From the NCBI RefSeq assembly GCF_006538165.1, contig NZ_BDLU01000063.1, forward strand, positions 62,001 to 126,000: 64,000 nucleotides of DNA, read 5' to 3'. Below, piece by piece: positions 60,015 to 64,000 of the stretch. The notes beneath the pieces are model-generated. The model was not told where the DNA came from, made no database searches, and worked only from the letters and a program-made list of their open reading frames with translations. The position numbers and the translations under genes are program-made. Origin of the DNA: Komagataeibacter diospyri. GTDB lineage: Bacteria > Pseudomonadota > Alphaproteobacteria > Acetobacterales > Acetobacteraceae. Position 1 is the stretch's first letter. Every line of letters begins with the position of its first letter.

Positions 60015-61395
60015 AATCCTGATCGTCGATGACGAGCCGGATATACGGCTCCTTATCGAGGGTATTCTGGCTGATGAGGGATACGAGACGCGGCTGGCGG
60101 CGGATTCCGATTCCGCCATTGCGGCCTTCCGGGAACGTCGGCCCTCGCTGGTGGTGCTGGATGTATGGCTGCAGGGTTCACGGCTGGATGGTCTGGGAAT
60201 CCTGAATGTCCTCCATAAGGAGGAGCCGTCCATCCCGGTCATCATGATCTCGGGACATGGCACGATCGAAACCGCTGTCGCCGCCCTGCAGCACGGTGCG
60301 TATGACTTTATCGAAAAACCCTTCCAGGCCGACCGTCTGCTGGTCGTGGTGCGCCGCGCGCTGGAGGCATCCCGCCTTGCACGCGAAAATGCCGAACTGC
60401 GCCTGCGCGCAGGTTCAGGCACGGTGCTGGAGGGACGAAGTGCGGCCATTACCGCCGTGCGCAACCAGATCGACCGTGTGGCCCCCACCGGGTCGCGCGT
60501 GCTGATTTCAGGTGCTGCGGGTACGGGCAAGGAAGTGGCGGCGCGGATGATCCATGCCAGTTCCCGCCGGGCGGAAGGGCCGTTCATCGCGCTCAACTGC
60601 GCCACCCTTGCCCCCGGTCGGTTCGAGGAGGAACTGTTCGGCATCGAAGGCGGGGATGACGGCACGGGCCGCCGTACCGGGGTGCTGGAACGTGCGCATG
60701 GCGGCACGCTGGTTCTGGACGAAGTCTCCGACATGCCGCTGGAAACGCAGGGCAAGATCGTGCGTGCGCTGCAGGACCAGACCTTCGAACGCCTTGGTGG
60801 CGCGCGGCGGGTCAAGGTGGATGTGCGCGTGCTGGCCACCACCAACCGCGACCTGCAGTCCGAAATCGCGATGGGGCGCTTCCGGGAGGATCTGTACTAC
60901 CGCCTTGCGGTCGTGCCGCTGCGCATTCCCAGCCTGCGTGAACGGCGCGAGGACATACCCGAACTGGCCCGCATGTTCCTTGACCGTGCGGCCGAAAATG
61001 CCGGCCTGCCGCTGCGTGAACTGTCAGGTGATGCGATTGCGGCGTTACAGAGCTATGAATGGCCGGGCAATGTGCGTGAACTGCGCAACCTCATGGAACG
61101 CCTGCTGATCATGATGCCGGGTAACAGTTCGGATCCGATCCGCGCCGACATGCTGCCTTCCACCGTGGGGGATGGGGCGCCCGCGCTGCTCAAGTTCGAT
61201 TCTGACGAGGATGTGATGAGCCTGCCGCTGCGTGAGGCCCGTGATCTGTTCGAGACCCAGTACCTGCAGGCGCAGCTGCTGCGTTTCGGGGGGAACATCA
61301 GTCGTACTGCGGGCTTTGTGGGGATGGAGCGCAGTGCCCTGCATCGAAAGCTGAAGCAGCTTGGTGTCACGTCCGAGGATCGTAACACCGGATGA
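60004..61395 (+). CDS. ntrX: Response regulator NtrX
   Basis: NtrX is the response partner of NtrY. The 463-residue protein has a receiver domain (D53, K105), an AAA+ domain with Walker A GAAGTGKE (170-177) and Walker B TLVLDE, and a C-terminal Fis-type DNA-binding helix pair (NISRTAGFVGMERSALHRKL). The sigma-54-contact loop is replaced: where NtrC has GAFTGA, this protein reads ELFGIEGGDDGTGRRTG. It therefore should not activate sigma-54 promoters and probably works with the housekeeping sigma factor or as a repressor, as reported for other NtrX proteins. It overlaps ntrY by 11 nt. Confidence 0.96.
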   Translation: MGHEILIVDDEPDIRLLIEGILADEGYETRLAADSDSAIAAFRERRPSLVVLDVWLQGSRLDGLGILNVLHKEEPSIPVIMISGHGTIETAVAALQHGAYDFIEKPFQADRLLVVVRRALEASRLARENAELRLRAGSGTVLEGRSAAITAVRNQIDRVAPTGSRVLISGAAGTGKEVAARMIHASSRRAEGPFIALNCATLAPGRFEEELFGIEGGDDGTGRRTGVLERAHGGTLVLDEVSDMPLETQGKIVRALQDQTFERLGGARRVKVDVRVLATTNRDLQSEIAMGRFREDLYYRLAVVPLRIPSLRERREDIPELARMFLDRAAENAGLPLRELSGDAIAALQSYEWPGNVRELRNLMERLLIMMPGNSSDPIRADMLPSTVGDGAPALLKFDSDEDVMSLPLREARDLFETQYLQAQLLRFGGNISRTAGFVGMERSALHRKLKQLGVTSEDRNTG

Positions 61396-61520
61396 GCTTT
61401 TGCCCACGCAGCCCATGACTGCTAGACAACGAACTGTGATACGGACGGTGGCAACGCCGTAGCATGACACGCGACTGTGCCGTGTGATTCCGCCCAACAA
61501 GCAACAAGTAAGGCCCTGCC

Positions 61521-61802
61521 GTGGCAAAAGAACCTTCACAGAATGTCCAGGACGTGTTCCTCAACCACGTTCGCCGGTCGAAAACGCCGGTTACCATTTT
61601 CCTGGTCAATGGCGTCAAGCTTCAGGGAATCATCACCTGGTTTGACAACTTCTCCGTCCTGCTGCGCCGTGACGGGCACACGCAGCTTGTCTACAAGCAC
61701 GCGATCAGCACGGTCATGCCGGCCACCCCGGTCAGCCTGTTCGAACCGCCAGCCGAGGATGGCACAGAGGAGCGTGCAGCCACGGATGGCAGCCCGTCGT
61801 GA
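61521..61802 (+). CDS. hfq: RNA chaperone Hfq
   Basis: Hfq is a hexameric Sm-like RNA chaperone that pairs small RNAs with mRNAs. The 93-residue protein has Sm1 ([39 protein letters not shown]) and Sm2 with the YKHAIST motif, then a short acidic tail. It starts with GTG; AAGTAAGG lies about 8 nt upstream. It follows ntrX by 125 nt and overlaps hflX by 4 nt (GTGA). Confidence 0.97.
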   Translation: MAKEPSQNVQDVFLNHVRRSKTPVTIFLVNGVKLQGIITWFDNFSVLLRRDGHTQLVYKHAISTVMPATPVSLFEPPAEDGTEERAATDGSPS

Positions 61803-63109
61803 CGGTGGCGCAGCCACCGTCCGCCACGCGCGCTGCCGTCATCCTGCCATGGGAGCGCCCCGACCGGCACGATGATGCCCGCGCGGCCGAAGCCCGTCTG
61901 GAAGAAGCGGTAGGCCTTGCCGCGTCCATCGGTCTGGTGGTCGTGTGCCAGGCGGTGCTGCTGCTGCGTGCGCGCAGGCCGGCGACCCTGCTGGGTGGCG
62001 GACAGGTGGATTCGCTCAAGGAAACGGTCAAGGCGGACAACATCACTGTTGTCATCATCGATTCCCGCCTGACCCCGGTGCAGCAGCGTAACCTCGAACG
62101 CGCGCTGGGCTGCAAGGTGATCGACCGGACCGCGCTGATCCTTGATATTTTTGGCGAACGCGCGGCCACGCGTGAGGGCACGCTGCAGGTTGAACTGGCC
62201 CATCTGGAATACCAGCGCAGCCGTCTTGTGCGCACATGGACCCACCTTGAACGCCAGAGAGGTGGCTTCGGCTTCCTTGGCGGTCCCGGCGAAACCCAGA
62301 TCGAGGCCGACCGCCGGATGATCGGTGACCGGATCGTGCGGCTGAAGCGCGAACTGGAACAGGTCCGGCGCACCCGTGGCCTGCACCGTCAGGCGCGCCG
62401 TCGTGTGCCGTTTCCCATCGTGGCGCTGGTTGGCTACACCAATGCAGGCAAATCCACCCTGTTCAATGCACTGACCGGGGCCAGTGTGTATGCGCAGGAC
62501 CAGTTGTTCGCCACACTTGACCCCACCATGCGCGGCATCCAGCTGCCATCGGGGCGGCGGGTGATCCTGTCCGATACGGTGGGGTTCATCAGCGACTTGC
62601 CGACCGAACTGATCGCGGCCTTCCGCGCGACGCTGGAAGAAGTGGCGGAAGCCGACATCATCCTGCACGTGCGCGATGTCTCGCATCCCGACAGCGCATC
62701 GCAGCGCAGTGACGTGATCGAGGTGCTGGAAGGCATGGCCCGCAATGGCACCATCGAACAGGACTGGCAGTCCCGTGTGATCGAGGTGCTGAACAAGGCC
62801 GATCTGGTGGGGGGGCGTGACGCGGTGGGCGCACGGCCGGGCAATGTGGTCATTTCCGCCATTACAGGAGACGGCCTGCCTGACCTGCTGGCTGCGATCG
62901 ACGAACGCATGACGCGGGCGATGGAAGTCGTCGCCTACCGAGTGCCGCTGGTCGAAGGGGCGGCGATGGCCTGGCTGTATGAACATGGCGAGGTCACGCA
63001 GCGTGAGGACGGGGAGGACGGCGTGGAAATGACCGTGCGCCTGTCGCCTGCCAACCGCGCGCGGTTCGAGATGCAGTTTGGTCGTATTGTGACCTGCCTG
63101 CTTGATTAG
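61799..63109 (+). CDS. hflX: Ribosome-associated GTPase HflX
   Basis: HflX splits stalled or idle ribosomes, notably under heat stress. The 436-residue protein has the N-terminal HflX domain ([48 protein letters not shown]) and a GTPase domain with G1 GYTNAGKST near residue 211, G3 DTVGF and G4 NKAD. It starts with GTG overlapping hfq. The hfq-hflX pair after the ntr genes is typical of Rhodospirillales and other alphaproteobacteria. Confidence 0.97.
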   Translation: MTVAQPPSATRAAVILPWERPDRHDDARAAEARLEEAVGLAASIGLVVVCQAVLLLRARRPATLLGGGQVDSLKETVKADNITVVIIDSRLTPVQQRNLERALGCKVIDRTALILDIFGERAATREGTLQVELAHLEYQRSRLVRTWTHLERQRGGFGFLGGPGETQIEADRRMIGDRIVRLKRELEQVRRTRGLHRQARRRVPFPIVALVGYTNAGKSTLFNALTGASVYAQDQLFATLDPTMRGIQLPSGRRVILSDTVGFISDLPTELIAAFRATLEEVAEADIILHVRDVSHPDSASQRSDVIEVLEGMARNGTIEQDWQSRVIEVLNKADLVGGRDAVGARPGNVVISAITGDGLPDLLAAIDERMTRAMEVVAYRVPLVEGAAMAWLYEHGEVTQREDGEDGVEMTVRLSPANRARFEMQFGRIVTCLLD

Positions 63110-63216
63110 GCCTGTATGCTGACTGTCCTGTGACCGCAGGCGGGGTGGAAAATATGTCTTCACCGGCGCATGGATGGGCAGCAGTGAAGGACGGACACGC
63201 GTAGCGGAGGGCGGCA

Positions 63217-64000
63217 ATGACGGCACGGATCACACTGGTGGACATGCACAATGTGGTGGACATGATGCGGGGTGCGGCATCGCGCCACGTCATGCCGTCC
63301 TTCCGCTGCCTTGACCGTGCTGACATCCGTGCCAAGAGCGGGCCGCTGGATATCGTGACCGTGGCCGATGAGGCGACCGAACGTGACCTGACCGCCGCCC
63401 TGCGGGCCGCATGGCCCGATGCCCATGTATTGGGGGAGGAAGCGGTCGCGGCCGATCCCACCCTGCTGGACGGTCTGGCGGCAGCGGACCTTGCCTTCGT
63501 GATCGACCCGATTGATGGCACCGCCAATTACGCGGCAGGCGTGCCGCTGTTTGGCGTCATGGTATCCGCCGTGTCGCGGGGGGATGTGATTGGCGGGGCC
63601 ATTGTCGATCCCGTATGTGACATCGCTGTTCTGGCCGCGCGTGGTCAGGGGGCATGGCTGCATGACGGCAAGGGCACCAAACGCAGGCTGCATGTGGCAG
63701 CCCCCGTGCCCGCGCGGGATATGTCGGGCAATGCGTCATGGCGTTATCTGCCCGCACCCGTGCGTGACGTGGTGACGCATAATCTGCCGAAAGTTGCCGG
63801 ATCATGGGATTTCCGGTGTGCCGCCCATGAATACCTGATGCTGGTTGATGGGCGGTGTCACTTCCTGCTGTTCAACCGCACGCTGCCATGGGACCATCTG
63901 GCGGGGTGGCTGATCCATGCGGAAGCAGGCGGCTACAGCGCGCATTTTGACGGCTCGCCTTACCGTGTCACGGACCGCAGTGGTGGTCTGCTGTATGCGC
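63217..64000 (+). CDS. Inositol monophosphatase-family phosphatase (3' end beyond the window)
   Basis: A frame open from ATG 63217 to the window edge encodes at least 261 residues of an IMPase-family Mg-dependent sugar-phosphate phosphatase. Metal-site motifs are all there: D51 (TVADEAT), GEEA at 73-76, DPIDGTANY at 97-105 and WDHLAG near residue 226. GCGGAGG lies 6 nt before the ATG. The closest functions in this family are SuhB, CysQ or histidinol-phosphatase-like enzymes; the sequence does not decide which. Its length is already near the family norm, so only a few residues are missing. Confidence 0.88.
   Translation, partial: MTARITLVDMHNVVDMMRGAASRHVMPSFRCLDRADIRAKSGPLDIVTVADEATERDLTAALRAAWPDAHVLGEEAVAADPTLLDGLAAADLAFVIDPIDGTANYAAGVPLFGVMVSAVSRGDVIGGAIVDPVCDIAVLAARGQGAWLHDGKGTKRRLHVAAPVPARDMSGNASWRYLPAPVRDVVTHNLPKVAGSWDFRCAAHEYLMLVDGRCHFLLFNRTLPWDHLAGWLIHAEAGGYSAHFDGSPYRVTDRSGGLLYA

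Noticed and set aside
61691-63226. A 511-codon minus-strand frame opposite hflX
   Set aside because: Antisense shadow of hflX with no family motifs.
63160-63805. Minus-strand frames near the right edge
   Set aside because: They are opposite the inositol-monophosphatase-family gene, which carries all family metal-site motifs on the plus strand.

Overview
The window looks like one contiguous piece of the core chromosome of an alphaproteobacterium in the acetic acid bacteria (Acetobacteraceae), most like Komagataeibacter/Gluconacetobacter. This is inferred from high GC throughout, the gene order dusB-ntrB-ntrC-ntrY-ntrX-hfq-hflX, a fused IspDF, C4-pathway 5-aminolevulinate synthase, an ATP12 chaperone, an FzlA-type division protein, and a recurrent palindromic intergenic repeat that I recall from Komagataeibacter genomes but could not check here. 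I see no rRNA, tRNA, CRISPR array, insertion sequence or prophage gene.

Layout. 1-4.6 kb (minus): cyclophilin, coaD, gyrA, ssb. 4.8-9.9 kb: uvrA, then the spermidine genes speD and speE, then a convergent small monooxygenase. 10.0-14.8 kb: a tandem glycine riboswitch followed by gcvT-gcvH-gcvP, with an apparent 49-codon leader ORF between riboswitch and gcvT. 15.1-20.3 kb: a FecBCD-type metal-chelate ABC transporter facing a DcaP-like porin and a small secreted protein. 20.4-24.7 kb: a methyltransferase, glyoxalase I, then dapF-mtaB-ftsY. 24.9-29.1 kb (minus): a transketolase-like gene, gap and pgk. 29.2-38.1 kb: a lipoprotein, hemA, a DsbA-like thiol oxidoreductase, a gamma-glutamyltransferase-like lipoprotein, recA, another lipoprotein, glycerate 2-kinase and coaA. 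38.2-41.3 kb: an AldA-like aldehyde dehydrogenase, a ferritin-like protein and a GntR regulator. 41.4-48.3 kb: minCDE diverging from fzlA-flavoprotein-MBOAT, then rarA. 48.3-53.8 kb: a pseudouridine synthase, AsmA-like protein, ATP12 and ispDF. 54.1 kb to the end: the Ntr nitrogen-sensing cluster with hfq and hflX, then an inositol-monophosphatase-family gene cut by the window edge.

Genes are packed tightly, with many 1-, 4- or 11-nt start/stop overlaps (dapF/mtaB, gap/pgk, minD/minE, rarA/rlu, asmA/ATP12, dusB/ntrB, ntrC/ntrY, ntrY/ntrX, hfq/hflX and the ABC genes), so translational coupling is common.

Most genes are ordinary housekeeping functions. The most unusual items are: (1) an intact transketolase-family protein beside gap-pgk in which essentially every cofactor and catalytic motif is replaced; (2) a glycine riboswitch with a degenerate second aptamer whose downstream RNA can fold to hide the ribosome binding site of a leader ORF overlapping gcvT; (3) a modular two-hairpin repeat found at five convergent gene junctions and one tandem junction; (4) a gamma-glutamyltransferase-like lipoprotein with a degraded active site; and (5) minCDE and fzlA side by side, with an MBOAT O-acyltransferase in the fzlA operon that lacks an adjacent partner.
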